From: Pandoraea iniqua
GTDB taxonomy: Bacteria > Pseudomonadota > Gammaproteobacteria > Burkholderiales > Burkholderiaceae
Direction: 5' to 3'
DNA: 64,000 nt
Assembly (NCBI RefSeq): GCF_902459685.1
Contig: NZ_CABPSF010000001.1
Span: 930,001-994,000 of the forward strand
Part shown: in pieces, positions 1-8,646 of the stretch
How the letters are laid out: each line of letters begins with the position of its first letter
Position numbering within the stretch: the stretch's first letter is position 1
Translations under genes and position numbers: made by a program
Notes under the pieces: model-generated
What the model saw: only the letters and a program-made list of their open reading frames with translations
Database searches by the model: none
What the model was told of the DNA's origin: nothing

Positions 1-118
1 TGCTCGCGAGAATGCGCTCGACGGCATTGCGCAAGCCTTCATCCCACTGGATCAAGGTGCCGTAGCAGTCGAAGGTAAGCCATTGCGGCCGGGAGCTTTG
101 ATTGAGCGAGAGGGACAT
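1..118 (-). CDS. Haloacid dehalogenase (HAD) family hydrolase, N-terminal fragment
   Basis: Only the first 39 codons lie in the window; the gene runs off the left edge. Residues 14-22 read LTFDCYGTL, the HAD motif I, with D17 as the expected nucleophile and the FDCYGTLI wording typical of type II 2-haloacid dehalogenases. Such enzymes hydrolyse 2-haloalkanoates or related small acids in the cytoplasm. The start ATG is at 118. It is divergent from the LysR gene at 238 with about 119 bp of AT-rich DNA between, so that regulator may control it (inference). Motifs II-IV are outside the window, so the exact subfamily cannot be confirmed. Confidence 0.8.
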   Translation of the reverse strand, partial: MSLSLNQSSRPQWLTFDCYGTLIQWDEGLRNAVERILAS

Positions 119-209
119 GGCAGGTGGCGCGGGAAGCGCGTTATCGATGGGAACACCGCCAGCGTATGGTGTTCGCCTCATATTTTGAAATTAAATTAAA
201 ATGTATCAC

Positions 210-219
210 TTATCGATAA
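210..219. promoter_or_regulatory. AT-rich divergent promoter region with TTATCGATAA palindrome
   Basis: The gap between the dehalogenase start (118) and the LysR start (238) is far more AT-rich than its surroundings from about 180 to 230. It contains the perfect 10-bp palindrome TTATCGATAA. Divergent LysR and target promoters usually hold an interrupted palindrome, so this is a candidate operator, but ten bases alone are weak evidence. Confidence 0.3.
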
Positions 220-237
220 TGTAAATATGGTGCCGCC

Positions 238-1086
238 ATGCTCGATCTTGGCTTGCTCAGAACACTCGTTGCCGTCGTGGACGAGGGCAGCTTCACGCGC
301 GCGGCCGAGCGGGTGCACCGCACGCAGTCGACCGTGAGTCAGCAGATTCGCCGTCTCGAAGACGACTTAGGCCGCCAACTGCTGATGCGTGATCGTTCCG
401 GCGTGCTGGTCACGCCCACGCCGCATGGCGAGTTGCTGGCGCAATACGCGCGCAAGTTGCTGGCGATCTCGACCGAAGCGCTCGATGCCATGGAAAGCGA
501 TAACCGCGTGACGACGGTGCGGGTGGGCATGCCTGAAGACTTCGATGCGCGACGCATGGCCGACATCCTGTCGCAGTTTGTGCGGGCGCAGCCGGATATC
601 CGGCTCGAAGTGCTGGCGGGGATGAGTACGGATCTGCGCCAGCGGCTCGCATCGGGCGACCTTGAACTGGCGCTCGTGAAACGCGAGCCCGGACAAGGGG
701 AGTGTCTTGCGGCGTGGCCCGAGCGATTGGTCTGGGCGATGGCGGCCGATGCAGGGGCGCAGGCCTTTGCCGATGCGCCGGTGCCGCTCGCGCTGTTTCC
801 ACAGGGATGCATCTATCGGCAGCGCGCCATTCGCAGTCTGGATGCGCAGCACCGGCCGTGGCGCATTGCGTTCGGCAGTCACAGCCTGACGGGGATTCAG
901 GCGGCGGTGTCGTCCGGGCTCGGGGTATCGGTGCTGCCTGAGAGTGCGCTGCTGGACGATCACACGGTATGCGACACGCTGCCCCCGCCACCGCCGTCGG
1001 AAATCGCATTGATCGACGGTGGCGGTCCGGCATCGGCGTCGCAACGTGTGCTGGCCGAATTTCTACGGCACACGGTGATGGCGTAA
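238..1086 (+). CDS. LysR family transcriptional regulator
   Basis: A 282-residue cytoplasmic DNA-binding regulator of normal LysR length. Residues 3-60 form the winged helix-turn-helix, with the typical wording VDEGSFTRAAERVHRTQSTVSQQIRRLE; residues about 90-280 are the periplasmic-binding-protein-like effector domain. It stands divergently to the haloacid dehalogenase at the left edge, its most likely target by the usual LysR arrangement. It ends 5 bp before the convergent MFS gene's stop, so no separate terminator fits. The effector is unknown. The Shine-Dalgarno region is weak, but the family N-terminus supports the ATG at 238. Confidence 0.9.
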   Translation: MLDLGLLRTLVAVVDEGSFTRAAERVHRTQSTVSQQIRRLEDDLGRQLLMRDRSGVLVTPTPHGELLAQYARKLLAISTEALDAMESDNRVTTVRVGMPEDFDARRMADILSQFVRAQPDIRLEVLAGMSTDLRQRLASGDLELALVKREPGQGECLAAWPERLVWAMAADAGAQAFADAPVPLALFPQGCIYRQRAIRSLDAQHRPWRIAFGSHSLTGIQAAVSSGLGVSVLPESALLDDHTVCDTLPPPPPSEIALIDGGGPASASQRVLAEFLRHTVMA

Positions 1087-1091
1087 CGCGA

Positions 1092-2726
1092 TCATGCTGC
1101 GCCTGACGCCGACTCGCCCCGGCGCTCGCGCGCGTCGGCAGGCCCCATGCTCAATTGCACGGCCAGCGCACACAGGAATGCGAAGATGCCGGCGGCAAGA
1201 AATGCGCCGCTGAAGCCGCTGCTGTATGCCACACGACCGGCGTTGAGCAACGCGGTGTTGAGTGCTGTGGGATACAGATGCAGGGCCTGCGCGAAGTCGC
1301 CCGCTGAAATCGCATCGGCGAAGTCGAGCCGGGTGGCCACGTCGTGGGCCGCCGCGACCGGCGCTGCACTCAGCACTTGCGGCAAATGCGCCGCGACGCT
1401 GCGATGCACGCCCGCCGTGAGGACGGCGCCCAGCGCGGTATAGCCGAGCAAAATCCCCGAGAAGCGGAACGTCGTACTGATGCCCGAGGCCATGCCGGCG
1501 CGCTCGCGGGCAATCGTGCCCATGATGGCCTTCTGCGTTTCGCCGTTGAGCAAACCGCCGCCGCTGCCGAGGACGAACATTGCCAGCATCAGCGACAGCG
1601 TCGAATGGGCCAGACCCTGCGATGACACATACGACATCGCCAGATTGCCCACGCCGGTGAGTCCCAACCCGATCACGAGAATCCGGTACGACGGCAGCCA
1701 TGCCGCCAGCCGTTTGCCCACTTGCGGCAGCAGCAACATCGCCACGGCGAACGGCAGCATCGCAATACCTGCGCCTAACACCGACTCCCCCCGCGCATTC
1801 TGGAGAAATTGCGGCAACAACGAGGCCATCACTTGCGCACAGGCGGCGTAAGAGAACATGGCGAGCGTGGCACCGGCGAAGGGCCACGAGCGGAACAGCG
1901 ACAGGTCGAGCATCGGATGTTCACGTGCGCGTTCCACCATCGCGAATACGATGAACAACGCACCACCTGCCGCGATGCGCAGCAGGATGCCCGGGCTGGT
2001 CCATCCCTGCGCCGGGCCGACGATGAACGCCCATGTCACGCAGAACATTGCCGACGCAAACAACGCGATGCCGGGCACGTCGACCGGACGCTGCACCTGC
2101 GCTTTCGATTCAGGCACGATGCGCACGACGGCAAATGCCAGTGCCGCACAAATCGGCGCATTGACGTGGAATGCCCAGCGCCAGCCCAACGTGTCGCCAA
2201 TGATGCCGCCGATGAGCGGCGAGAGCACCATCGTCAGGCCCATCACCGCGCCCCACAAACCCCATGCCCGGGCGCGGGCTTCCTTTTCATGAAACCCATG
2301 ACCGATGATGGCGAGCGCAGGCGCGAGCAAAAAGGCCGCCCCGACGCCTTGCGCGGCACGAGAAAAATAGAGCCATTGCGCGGTAGGCGCGAGACCGCAC
2401 GCGAGCGAGGCCAGCGCGAAGCCCGCGATGCCGCACAAAAACACCCGTCGGCGGCCAAAGCGGTCGGCAATCGACCCGGCGGGCAGCAACAGCGCGGCGA
2501 AGCACAGCACATAGGCACCGATGACCCATTGCACGTCGGCGAAGCTCGCATGCAACTGCGCGGAGATTGTGGGCAGCACCACGCCGACGACGTTGGTGTC
2601 GAGCACCGTCATCGCGCAGCCGGTCGAGGCCGTCAGCAACAGCGCGAGACTGCCCGTCGCCGAGCCCTCCGGCGACGGGGCGGCGCTACCGGAATCAGCG
2701 GAATTAACGGACTTGGGCGTTGCCAT
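1092..2726 (-). CDS. MFS transporter, DHA2 (EmrB/QacA) drug:H+ antiporter family
   Basis: A 544-residue inner-membrane protein with about 14 hydrophobic segments, the size and layout of the DHA2 family. Visible motifs are the TM1 motif MTVLDTNVVGVVLPTI (residues about 39-54), loop 2-3 motif A GSIADRFGRRRVF, and a motif C-like SPLIGGIIGD stretch. Such pumps export hydrophobic drugs, dyes or metabolites using the proton gradient. The gene start overlaps the end of the upstream GlcG/HbpS-like gene by about 23 bp, so the two are probably cotranscribed. The divergent LysR gene at 3479 is the likely regulator. The substrate cannot be read from sequence. Confidence 0.9.
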   Translation of the reverse strand: MATPKSVNSADSGSAAPSPEGSATGSLALLLTASTGCAMTVLDTNVVGVVLPTISAQLHASFADVQWVIGAYVLCFAALLLPAGSIADRFGRRRVFLCGIAGFALASLACGLAPTAQWLYFSRAAQGVGAAFLLAPALAIIGHGFHEKEARARAWGLWGAVMGLTMVLSPLIGGIIGDTLGWRWAFHVNAPICAALAFAVVRIVPESKAQVQRPVDVPGIALFASAMFCVTWAFIVGPAQGWTSPGILLRIAAGGALFIVFAMVERAREHPMLDLSLFRSWPFAGATLAMFSYAACAQVMASLLPQFLQNARGESVLGAGIAMLPFAVAMLLLPQVGKRLAAWLPSYRILVIGLGLTGVGNLAMSYVSSQGLAHSTLSLMLAMFVLGSGGGLLNGETQKAIMGTIARERAGMASGISTTFRFSGILLGYTALGAVLTAGVHRSVAAHLPQVLSAAPVAAAHDVATRLDFADAISAGDFAQALHLYPTALNTALLNAGRVAYSSGFSGAFLAAGIFAFLCALAVQLSMGPADARERRGESASGAA

Positions 2727-3270
2727 GGTTGCTATCCGGTTGTGTCAGGCCGTCGACACCGGCCTTAGCGATTTCTTCGTCGTGCTGCGGGGTGTCGGCC
2801 GATACGCCAATGGCGCCCACGACCGTGCCGTTCACCACGAGCGGCAGACCGCCGCGCATCAGCACATAGCCGGGTGCTGTGCCCACTGCGCGACGGCTGC
2901 CGTTCAGCGCATCTTCGAGCACACCGCTCGGGCGGCGGAACAGGGCGGCGGTACGCGCCTTGCCCGGTGCGAGATCGACGCCCGCCGGGACGGCGGCGTT
3001 GTCCATGCGCACGAGCGCGATGGGCAGGCCGCCCGCATCGACGACCGAGATGACGCACGGCCAGCCTTCGGCCGCGGCTTTGGTCTGCGCGGCGCGAATG
3101 ACGTTCTGGGCGGCGTCGAGCGTGAGCACCGGGCGCGTGGGCAGTTCGGCGGCACGCGCGACGAGGGGGGCTGCGCCCGCACACAAGGCAATCGATACGG
3201 CGATGGCCTGTGCGGCACGGCGGGTCTTGAAGGTGTTGAGGGTGCTGAAACGGGACATCGACATCATCAT
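2704..3270 (-). CDS. GlcG/HbpS family (DUF336) exported protein
   Basis: About 188 residues. A signal peptide ending near ARAAE is followed by the GlcG/HbpS fold, with the family wording VVDAGGLPIALVRMDNA, the serine- or threonine-rich KARTAALFRRPS region and GGLPLVVNGTVVGAIGVS. Family members include haem-binding HbpS and GlcG of glycolate operons; ligand and role here are unknown, though the location should be periplasmic. I chose the start in the ATG run at 3264-3270 because AGGGAG lies just upstream; a longer frame to 3369 has no ribosome site. It is first gene of a two-gene unit with the DHA2 pump and divergent from a LysR gene. Confidence 0.8.
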   Translation of the reverse strand: MMMSMSRFSTLNTFKTRRAAQAIAVSIALCAGAAPLVARAAELPTRPVLTLDAAQNVIRAAQTKAAAEGWPCVISVVDAGGLPIALVRMDNAAVPAGVDLAPGKARTAALFRRPSGVLEDALNGSRRAVGTAPGYVLMRGGLPLVVNGTVVGAIGVSADTPQHDEEIAKAGVDGLTQPDSNHGNAQVR

Positions 3271-3389
3271 GAAACTCCCTGCAAAGGTGACAAAAGCACG
3301 CGAACTCGCGACGTTAGTTGTGGGCGATTCGCATGTGGTCATTCGAACACGCCAGGGCGCGTGAGTCATTGCCGGGCGGCGGCGAAGTT

Positions 3390-3406
3390 ATTAGGTTCAA
3401 CCTAAT
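3390..3406. promoter_or_regulatory. Perfect 17-bp palindrome, probable LysR operator
   Basis: ATTAGGTT-C-AACCTAAT is a perfect inverted repeat around a single central base, midway between the GlcG-like gene (start 3270) and the divergent LysR gene (start 3479). It contains the T-N11-A core expected of LysR binding sites. I infer that it is bound by the product of the 3479 gene and serves both promoters. Confidence 0.65.
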
Positions 3407-3478
3407 GAAATGCACGGTGACGGGTGAATGGCGGGCGCGGTAGCATGGCGGGCAACCCCTGCCAACGATGAGGACTTC

Positions 3479-4387
3479 GTGGAACTTCGGCACTTTCGCT
3501 ACTTCGTGACGCTTGCCCAGACGCTGCATTTCGGCCGCGCTGCACAGGCGCTGGACATTGCCGCACCCACGCTGACCGTGCAGATTCAGGACATCGAGCG
3601 CGATTTGGGCGTGCAGCTATTTGTGCGCAGTCGACGCGACGTGCGGCTGACGCCGGCCGGAGAGATGTTCCTGCTGGAAGCGCGTCAGGTACTCGCGCAA
3701 GCCGAACGGGCCGTGCTCGCGGGGCAGCGGGCAGGGCGTGGCGAGACCGGAAGGGTGGAAATCGGCTATGCGGGCTCGGCCGTCTTCTCCGGCGTGTTGC
3801 AGTCGCAACTCGCGACCTTCCGGCAGGCGTGGCCCGGTGTCATCGTCACCGCGCGCGAAGTGCCGCAGGGCGAGTTGCCGATGATGCTTATCGAGAACCG
3901 TATCGACATTGCACTGCTGCGCATGCCGATGAATCTGCATACCCGCCACCGTGCGCATGTGCTGTTTCGCGACAGCTTCTGCGTGGCGTTGCCTGCCGGT
4001 CACGCGCTGGCCACACCGGCCGGTGCCGTCGATGCCGATGCGCTGGAGAACGAGCGCTTCATCGTGCCCGAGCAACCGCTGGGCACCTACGAAGTGGCGC
4101 GACGGGGTGGCTTTACGCCGGTCGGCACGACGACCCCCGGCTCGCTGGTCGCGGTGCTCTCGCAAGTGGCGCTGGGCGAGGGCGTGGCGATCGTGCCGGA
4201 CGTGCTGGTCGGTGCGACGGCGATTCCGGGCGTGGTCTTCAAGCCGTTGGCCGGACCGCCGATTCACTCTGAGATTTCTGCCGTTTTCCGCAGCTTCGAG
4301 CCGTCGCTCGCGGTGTCGCGTCTGATTGCGCAAATCACCCAGACACCGGCTATTACGTCGTACGCGCTGTTCGATCGGGCAGAGTGA
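3479..4387 (+). CDS. LysR family transcriptional regulator (GTG start)
   Basis: About 302 residues beginning VELRHFRYFVTLAQTLHFGRAAQALD, a very typical LysR N-terminus with the helix-turn-helix at residues 3-60. The effector domain follows and is related to CbnR/CatM-like regulators of aromatic or chloroaromatic pathways (the ELRHFRYF opening is common there). I chose the GTG at 3479 because GAGGA sits 4-5 bases upstream; the ATG at 3428 would add a non-family leader. It is divergent from the GlcG-like and DHA2 pair, with a strong palindrome at 3390-3406. It converges on the next LysR gene with a 9-bp gap. Confidence 0.88.
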   Translation: MELRHFRYFVTLAQTLHFGRAAQALDIAAPTLTVQIQDIERDLGVQLFVRSRRDVRLTPAGEMFLLEARQVLAQAERAVLAGQRAGRGETGRVEIGYAGSAVFSGVLQSQLATFRQAWPGVIVTAREVPQGELPMMLIENRIDIALLRMPMNLHTRHRAHVLFRDSFCVALPAGHALATPAGAVDADALENERFIVPEQPLGTYEVARRGGFTPVGTTTPGSLVAVLSQVALGEGVAIVPDVLVGATAIPGVVFKPLAGPPIHSEISAVFRSFEPSLAVSRLIAQITQTPAITSYALFDRAE

Positions 4388-4396
4388 GCCGGGCGG

Positions 4397-5269
4397 TCAT
4401 TCGTCCGGATGAAAGCGGGCGAGCAGTTCCAGAAACAAGTCCAGCGCCCGTGTGTGCGGCCGTGAGGTTTCGGTGATGGCGCTGATGGTGTTCTCGTACT
4501 CCGGCCCTGACGGCACCCGAACGAGCGCATGCCGTTTCGAAAACAACGATGCGTAGTACTGCGGCAGCAGCCCCACGTAGTGCCCGGAAAGCACCAGCAT
4601 CGCGACGGCTTCCAGCCCCGACGCCGCCGGGCCGCGCGTGAGGCCCAGCGTGTTGAGTGCCTCGTGCACGAACGGCTGCGCGCGATAGACCAGCGGCAAC
4701 GTGTTCGCGTCGCGCAGGCGATGGCGTGCCACAAATAGCTGATGGCGTTCGATAAAGAGCCGCTGGTAGTTGAAGCCGGCTTCGCGCCGGTACATCCCTC
4801 GAATAGCGATCTGCACCCGGCGCTCGCGCAACGCGAGGTCGAGTTCGTTGAAGGTCATCACCGTGAGCTCGACCTTGACGTCCGGCGCCTGCGCCTTGAA
4901 CTCGGCCAACGCCTCGGGGATATGGCATCCCACATCCGACACGATGTGTTCGACCATGCCGATCGACAGCGTGCCTGACAACACGCCGCGCACCGCGTCG
5001 ATTTCGGGACGAATCCGCTCGAGCGACTTGAGCGCGTCGCGTGCCAATTCCAGCGCCACCTTGCCCGCGTGCGTCAGCACGAACCCCGATGGGCCGCGCT
5101 CGCAAAGCCGTGCGCCCAGCGTCTCTTCCACGTCGCGGATGTGACGGCTGATCGACGCCTTCGACATATTCAGCTGTTTTTCCGCCGCCGCGAAGCCGTT
5201 GGCCTGCGCCACGGCACAGAAGATGCGAAGCGAGCGCAAATCCCGTTCGTTGAAGTCCCGTCCCGCCAT
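4397..5269 (-). CDS. LysR family regulator of the adjacent ABC/ureohydrolase operon
   Basis: About 290 residues starting MAGRDFNERDLRSLRIFCAVAQ. The winged helix-turn-helix covers residues about 9-66 (AAEKQLNMSKASISRHIRDVEETLG) and the effector domain the remainder. The ATG at 5269 has AGGA 7-8 bases upstream; the frame could extend to 5323 but without a ribosome site. It faces the six-gene transporter and ureohydrolase operon starting at 5436, with inverted repeats in the shared spacer, so it very probably controls that operon. The inducer is likely the transported guanidino or amino compound (inference). Confidence 0.88.
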   Translation of the reverse strand: MAGRDFNERDLRSLRIFCAVAQANGFAAAEKQLNMSKASISRHIRDVEETLGARLCERGPSGFVLTHAGKVALELARDALKSLERIRPEIDAVRGVLSGTLSIGMVEHIVSDVGCHIPEALAEFKAQAPDVKVELTVMTFNELDLALRERRVQIAIRGMYRREAGFNYQRLFIERHQLFVARHRLRDANTLPLVYRAQPFVHEALNTLGLTRGPAASGLEAVAMLVLSGHYVGLLPQYYASLFSKRHALVRVPSGPEYENTISAITETSRPHTRALDLFLELLARFHPDE

Positions 5270-5285
5270 GAATCGGTTCCTGAAA

Positions 5286-5333
5286 GGTTTCGTTTTTTGA
5301 AACCATACCAATAAAAAAATCATTTTTCATGAT
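5286..5333. promoter_or_regulatory. Divergent promoter region with two inverted repeats
   Basis: Between the LysR gene (start 5269) and the solute-binding protein gene (start 5436) the DNA is AT-rich and has two interrupted palindromes: GGTTTC-N7-GAAACC at 5286-5304, and ATCAT-N5-ATGAT at 5319-5333. The first has the 6-7-6 geometry common for LysR sites and overlaps the regulator's own leader, which fits autoregulation. The rest of the leader to 5436 shows no riboswitch fold that I recognise, including the guanidine classes. Confidence 0.5.
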
Positions 5334-5435
5334 CTTTTTGCCCGCATACAGTGAATTGCAAGGCCCCCGACATGAGGTCGTCATGACCCGCAGGGCCGGA
5401 CAGATTCAACAACACCCCACAACGCGAGGCACGCT

Positions 5436-6287
5436 ATGAAGACCTGGTCCAGAAGATCCTTTGTGAAGGCGACGCTTGCCTCGGGCGCGGTGTTCGCGCT
5501 GCCGACGCTGGCGTTTGCCGAGGGCGGCACGCTCGCCGATATCAAGAAGCGCGGCAAGCTCACCGTCGGCACGGAAGCGGCGTATGAGCCGTTCGAATAT
5601 GTCGAAAACGGTCAGGTCGTCGGCTACGGTCACGACGTGCTCGAGTTGATGGCCGCCAAACTCGGCGTAAAGCTCGAACAGATGAACCTGCCGTTCCAAG
5701 GCTTGCTGCCGGGCCTGATGTCGCACAAGTTCGACTTCGTCGCGACGAGCGTGGGCATCACGCCCGAGCGCGCCAAGCGCTTTGCGTTCAGCCAGCCGGT
5801 GGGTGTCGTGCGCTCGGTGCTGATGGTGCGCGCAGACGACACGTCGATCAAACGCGACATGGACATCGGCGGCAAGACCGTGGGCACGCAGATGGGCTCA
5901 TCGTCCCAGCCGGTCGCCGACGAGTTCGAAAAGGAACTGAAGGAAAAGACCGGCAAGGGCTACGCAGGGACCAAGCTGTTTCAGGCGTACCCGGATGTCT
6001 CGAATGCGCTGTCGAACAAGACCGTCGACGTCGCGCTGATGCCCTCGAACATCGCCGCCGTGCAGATGCGCAAGCAACCCAACGTGTTTCGCATCGCCGG
6101 TGAAATCGGTCAGCCCAAGCTGCTCGCATGGGTCGCCAACCCCAACGATCTTGAAATCCGCAAGTTCATCAACGACTCGCTCGACGAGTTCCGGGCGAGC
6201 GGCAAGCTGGCCGTCTTGCAGAAGAAATGGTTTGGCGCGCCGATGGAAACACCGCGTGAAAACTATCTGCCCGCTGGCGCGATCTGA
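5436..6287 (+). CDS. ABC transporter amino-acid-type solute-binding protein (Tat-exported)
   Basis: 283 residues. The N-terminus MKTWSRRSFVKATLASGAVFALPTLAFAEGG has a twin-arginine motif (SRRSFVK) and an ALAFA-like cleavage region near residue 29, so export by Tat to the periplasm is likely. The mature part is a cluster 3 binding protein of the polar amino acid family, with KLTVGTEAAYEPFEYVENGQVVGYGHDV near its start. It captures the substrate for the two permeases and ATPase encoded downstream. It is the first gene of the operon. Ligand not determinable; the neighbouring ureohydrolase suggests an amino acid or guanidino compound. Confidence 0.9.
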   Translation: MKTWSRRSFVKATLASGAVFALPTLAFAEGGTLADIKKRGKLTVGTEAAYEPFEYVENGQVVGYGHDVLELMAAKLGVKLEQMNLPFQGLLPGLMSHKFDFVATSVGITPERAKRFAFSQPVGVVRSVLMVRADDTSIKRDMDIGGKTVGTQMGSSSQPVADEFEKELKEKTGKGYAGTKLFQAYPDVSNALSNKTVDVALMPSNIAAVQMRKQPNVFRIAGEIGQPKLLAWVANPNDLEIRKFINDSLDEFRASGKLAVLQKKWFGAPMETPRENYLPAGAI

Positions 6288-6298
6288 CGGCCGCCGCC

Positions 6299-6979
6299 AT
6301 GCTGGACTGGATCGATAAAAGCGGCGTCATCGCCCCGTTTCTCGAGGGCGTGGTCTCGGGCACGGCCGTGACCATCGGCGCATCGGCGGTGGCGTTCGTG
6401 ATCGGGATGGCGCTGGGCATCGTGCTGCTCATTGCCCGCATCGCACCCTTCGCACCCGTGCGCTCGTTCGTGGTGTTGTGGGTGAGTTTGATTCGTGGCA
6501 CGCCGGCGCTGATTCACATGCTGATTGCGTACTACATGGTGCCGGCGATGCTCGATATCTCGATCTCGCCGATCACCGCAGGCATCGCCGCGCTGGCGTG
6601 CAACACGAGCGCCTACATCGTGGAGATTCTGCGCGGTGCGCTCGGCACGATTTCGCCGGGGCAGCGTGCCGCCGCGTATGCGCTGGGCATGCGTGCGCCG
6701 TACGTCTGGCGTCATGTCTTGCTGCCGCAGGTGATCTACCGCGCGATTCCGCCGCTGACGAGCGAGTTCACGATTCTGCTCAAGGCGTCGTCGCTGATGT
6801 CGATCATCGCCGTGCCCGAGTTAGCCACCGTGGCACGCAACGCGACATTGCAAACCGATCTGCCGTTGCAAGTGTTCGCGGTCACCGCAGCGGTGTACTT
6901 CGTCATTCTGTTCTGCATCTCGGCAGCGTCGCGCATGTGCGAACGCCGGGTGTCGAGGATGCTGCCCCATGGTCATTGA
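6299..6979 (+). CDS. ABC transporter permease, polar amino acid (HisM/GlnP) type
   Basis: 226 residues with about five membrane segments and the HisM-type inner-membrane signature. The cytoplasmic EAA-like loop is seen in GALGTISPGQRAAAYALGMRAPYVWRHVLLPQ, residues about 113-142. It is half of the translocation channel, paired with the next gene, with which it overlaps by 11 bp. It follows the binding-protein gene by 11 bp. Length and layout are normal for the family. Confidence 0.9.
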   Translation: MLDWIDKSGVIAPFLEGVVSGTAVTIGASAVAFVIGMALGIVLLIARIAPFAPVRSFVVLWVSLIRGTPALIHMLIAYYMVPAMLDISISPITAGIAALACNTSAYIVEILRGALGTISPGQRAAAYALGMRAPYVWRHVLLPQVIYRAIPPLTSEFTILLKASSLMSIIAVPELATVARNATLQTDLPLQVFAVTAAVYFVILFCISAASRMCERRVSRMLPHGH

Positions 6980-7631
6980 TTTCACCATCGTCAGAGACGC
7001 CGTCCCGGTCTTGCTGGAAGGGCTGCGCGTCAGCGCGCTGGTCAGCGTGATCGGCATTCCACTGGGCATTCTGATCGGCATCGTCGCCGCGTATGCCACG
7101 CAATCCCGCACGTTGCTCAAGCCCGTGGCGCTCGCCTACGTGGAACTGGTGCGCAACATCCCGTACCTGATTCTCGTCTACCTGTCGTTCTTCGGGCTGC
7201 CCAAGCTCGGCGTCGGTGCGTCGGCGATGACGGTCGCGGTGGGATGCACGGCGTTCTACACCGGCGGCTATTTCTGCGAAATCCTGCGCGCCGCCTTGCG
7301 CAGCGTGGCGCGTGGCCAGACCCACGCGGCGCTCTCGCTCGGCATGACGTACTGGCAGACGCAGCGCCACATCATCGCGCCGCAGTTGTTCGGCTTTCTC
7401 GTGCCGCCGACGACCAGCCTCGTGATCATGATGTTCAAGGACTCGGCCATTTTCTCGGTGATGAGCCTGCCGGAGATGACCTACCAGAGCAATCTGCTCA
7501 CCGCCAATACCTTTGCTTACGTCGAAGTGCTCGGCACCACGGCGTTGCTCTACTGGGTCAGCAGTGTGGTGCTGGCCAGCGTGGGGCGGCGTCTGGAGAC
7601 CGTGATCGGACGACGCGCCCGCCACGTCTGA
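6969..7631 (+). CDS. ABC transporter permease, polar amino acid (HisM/GlnP) type
   Basis: 220 residues, five or so membrane segments, with the EAA loop at residues about 109-140 (AALRSVARGQTHAALSLGMTYWQTQ). It overlaps the preceding permease by 11 bp, which implies translational coupling and a heterodimeric channel. The ureohydrolase gene follows after 43 bp. Together with the binding protein and the ATPase at 8643 it completes an importer of the polar amino acid class. Confidence 0.9.
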   Translation: MVIDFTIVRDAVPVLLEGLRVSALVSVIGIPLGILIGIVAAYATQSRTLLKPVALAYVELVRNIPYLILVYLSFFGLPKLGVGASAMTVAVGCTAFYTGGYFCEILRAALRSVARGQTHAALSLGMTYWQTQRHIIAPQLFGFLVPPTTSLVIMMFKDSAIFSVMSLPEMTYQSNLLTANTFAYVEVLGTTALLYWVSSVVLASVGRRLETVIGRRARHV

Positions 7632-7674
7632 CGGCACTGCGACCCTCTCGAACGTCACCACCAAGGACAACACG

Positions 7675-8646
7675 ATGACTACCTACACCGTTGCGCCGCG
7701 AATCGGCCACCCGACGTTGCTGTATTCGGAACTCGATCTCGACATCGACAACCTGAAGGCCGATATCGCCGTGCTCGGCATGCCGTACGGCGCGCCGTAT
7801 GCGGCGTCGGACTTCAGCAACGACCAGACCAATGCACCCTCCGCGATTCGTCAGGCGACCGATCGCGTGGCGCGCAAGCCTGATCACTACGACTTCGACA
7901 TCGATGGCCCGTTGTTGCAGGGTCGCACCGATGTGCGGTTTGTCGACTGCGGCGACATCATTCCCGACCTGACGAAGCCGGGCGAGCACTATGCACGTGC
8001 CGAAGCGGCCGTTCGCAAGATCGCGGCGGGCGGTGCCATGCCCATCGTGCTCGGCGGCGACCACGGCATTACGACGCCGGTGTTGCGCGGGCTCGATCAG
8101 AAGGGACCGATCACGCTGGTGCACATCGATGCGCATCTGGACTGGCGCGATGAAGTGAATGGCGTGCGGGAAGGGCTGTCGAGCCCGATTCGCCGCGCTT
8201 CGGAAATGGCGCACGTGGATCGCATCATCCAGATCGGCTTGCGCGCACAGGGCAGCGGGCGCGAAGCCGAACTGGTGGCCGCGCGCGCATACGGTGCCGA
8301 ATTGGTCACGGCCTACGAGTTGCATGATATCGGGATGGATGCGGTGCTCGACCGGATTCCCGATGGCGGCAACTACTACCTGACGATCGATGCTGATGGA
8401 CTGGACCCGTCGACGATGCCCGCCGTGGCAGGGCCGGCGCCGGGCGGCGTGACCTTCGTACAGGCGCGCAAGCTGATTCATGGGCTGGTGCGCAAGGGGC
8501 GCGTCGTGGGCATGGATATTGTGGAGATTCAGCCGGAGAAGGACGACGCCAATCTGATTTCGTGTGTGACGGCTGGGCGGTTGATTCTCAACCTGATCGG
8601 CGCTTCGATCCGCGCCGGATATTTCGACAAGCAGGCCGACAAATGA
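7675..8646 (+). CDS. Ureohydrolase (agmatinase/arginase family)
   Basis: 323 residues of the binuclear-manganese (sometimes nickel) ureohydrolase family. All six expected metal ligands are visible: H130 in GGDHG, D152, H154 and D156 in DAHLD, D239 and D241 in DADGLDP. The family cleaves a guanidino or formimino group to urea or formamide plus an amine. The loop after DxD reads AVAGPAPGG rather than the common GTGTPxxGG of agmatinases, so substrate choice may differ; guanidinobutyrase, guanidinopropionase and guanidine hydrolase are alternatives. It lies inside an ABC importer operon, implying that the substrate is imported. Its stop overlaps the ATPase start (ATGA). Confidence 0.85.
   Translation: MTTYTVAPRIGHPTLLYSELDLDIDNLKADIAVLGMPYGAPYAASDFSNDQTNAPSAIRQATDRVARKPDHYDFDIDGPLLQGRTDVRFVDCGDIIPDLTKPGEHYARAEAAVRKIAAGGAMPIVLGGDHGITTPVLRGLDQKGPITLVHIDAHLDWRDEVNGVREGLSSPIRRASEMAHVDRIIQIGLRAQGSGREAELVAARAYGAELVTAYELHDIGMDAVLDRIPDGGNYYLTIDADGLDPSTMPAVAGPAPGGVTFVQARKLIHGLVRKGRVVGMDIVEIQPEKDDANLISCVTAGRLILNLIGASIRAGYFDKQADK

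Noticed and set aside
1063-1887. A 274-codon minus-strand frame overlapping the DHA2 pump gene in another frame
   Set aside because: The pump gene has clear transporter motifs; this frame is Arg/Gly-rich shadow sequence.
5334-5435. Guanidine riboswitch upstream of the ureohydrolase operon
   Set aside because: I looked for the conserved loops of the known guanidine classes in the leader and did not see them; LysR control explains the layout.
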